Shown here: piece by piece, positions 4,907 to 5,114 of the stretch | Position numbering within the stretch: position 1 is the first letter of the stretch | Layout of the letters: each line of letters starts with the position of its first letter | Origin: Candidatus Caldarchaeum sp. | Lineage (GTDB): Archaea; Thermoproteota; Nitrososphaeria_A; Caldarchaeales; Caldarchaeaceae | DNA: 5,114 bases | Assembly: GCA_025054795.1 (NCBI GenBank) | Contig: JANWZU010000036.1 | Coordinates: 1-5,114, forward strand | Reading direction: 5' to 3' | Made by a program: the position numbers and the translations under genes | The notes under the pieces: generated by a model | Told to the model about the DNA's origin: nothing | Database searches by the model: none | What the model saw: the letters and a program-made list of their open reading frames with translations, nothing else

Positions 4907-5114
4907 CTAAGGTAGGGCTTCAGACCTTTCTACGAGAATCTCGTGGCTGACTTCGGCGAACTCATCCTCAGGAATGCCCTCACGTTCGACTGTAAGTCTT
5001 TCTACAACTGTTGAATCTTGTTCACGTCTGAGCAGATAAGCGGCCACAGTTTCAGGATTCAGCGCTTCTGTCACATCATATCCAAGCTCCTTCTGAATTT
5101 CAGGCTTTCCAGAC
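4907..5114 (-). CDS. C-terminal fragment of unknown protein
   Basis: The minus strand is open from the window edge to TAG at 4909-4907. The 68 visible residues begin SGKPEIQKELGYDVTEALNP and end EVSHEILVERSEALP. The segment is acidic and helix-prone, with many Glu, and has no membrane stretch. It carries no motif I can assign. The reading frame has coherent codon use and no internal stop, and its tight 2-bp spacing to the next ATG supports it being a real gene. GC content here is around 53 percent in one hand-counted block (4921-4980), higher than its downstream partner. The rest of the protein lies outside the window, so function should be read from there. Confidence 0.65.
   Translation of the reverse strand, partial: SGKPEIQKELGYDVTEALNPETVAAYLLRREQDSTVVERLTVEREGIPEDEFAEVSHEILVERSEALP

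Noticed and set aside
4660..4950. Plus-strand frame of 96 codons opposite the AT-rich gene
   Set aside because: It is a Ser/Leu-rich antisense shadow. The minus-strand pair has the coupled stop/start spacing and coherent codon use.
4518..5114. Toxin-antitoxin call for the coupled pair
   Set aside because: Small size, tight spacing and low GC fit such a pair, but no PIN, RelE, HEPN, MNT or antitoxin DNA-binding motif could be identified, and the upstream gene is truncated here.

Overview
The window looks archaeal and probably thermophilic. Candidate TATA elements lie about 24-38 nt upstream of several start codons with little or no Shine-Dalgarno sequence, which fits leaderless or short-leader mRNAs. 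The nucleoside phosphorylase closely resembles the Sulfolobus 5'-methylthioadenosine phosphorylase type. The globin resembles the Methanosarcina protoglobin. There is also a Thr/Val-rich, double-anchored surface protein of a kind frequent in thermophilic archaea of the Thermoproteota/Aigarchaeota/Nitrososphaeria side. The exact lineage cannot be fixed from the sequence alone.

Layout, left to right. Positions 1-290 (minus): N-terminal 96 residues of an MmgE/PrpD-family lyase, cut by the window edge. Positions 324-1154 (minus): membrane-anchored Thr-rich protein with a central beta-rich domain. Positions 1233-2249 (minus): class-2-like dihydroorotate dehydrogenase (pyrD). Positions 2303-3010 (minus): purine nucleoside/MTA phosphorylase. 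Positions 3045-3854 (minus): biotin-protein-ligase-like protein with degenerate catalytic motifs. Positions 3855-3920: short divergent promoter region. Positions 3921-4511 (plus): single-domain protoglobin. Positions 4518-4904 (minus): AT-rich gene of unknown function, convergent with the globin. Positions 4907-5114 (minus): C-terminal end of another unknown gene, whose stop is two bases from the start of the AT-rich gene.

Functionally, the middle holds nucleotide metabolism: pyrimidine synthesis (pyrD) and purine/MTA salvage lie side by side. Individual promoter-like elements suggest these genes are not strictly one transcript. The protoglobin is the only plus-strand gene and shares its upstream region with the ligase-like gene. 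The right-hand pair (4518-5114) is tightly coupled. Its downstream member is clearly lower in GC than the flanking genes, so it is the best candidate for acquired DNA. No RNA gene, CRISPR array, insertion sequence or gene-free stretch over 300 bases was seen.

No wholly new multi-gene system is evident. The items most worth a second look are the ligase-like protein lacking the usual catalytic lysine and GRGRxGR loop, the double-stalk surface protein, the AT-rich coupled pair, and the globin terminator that doubles as coding sequence.
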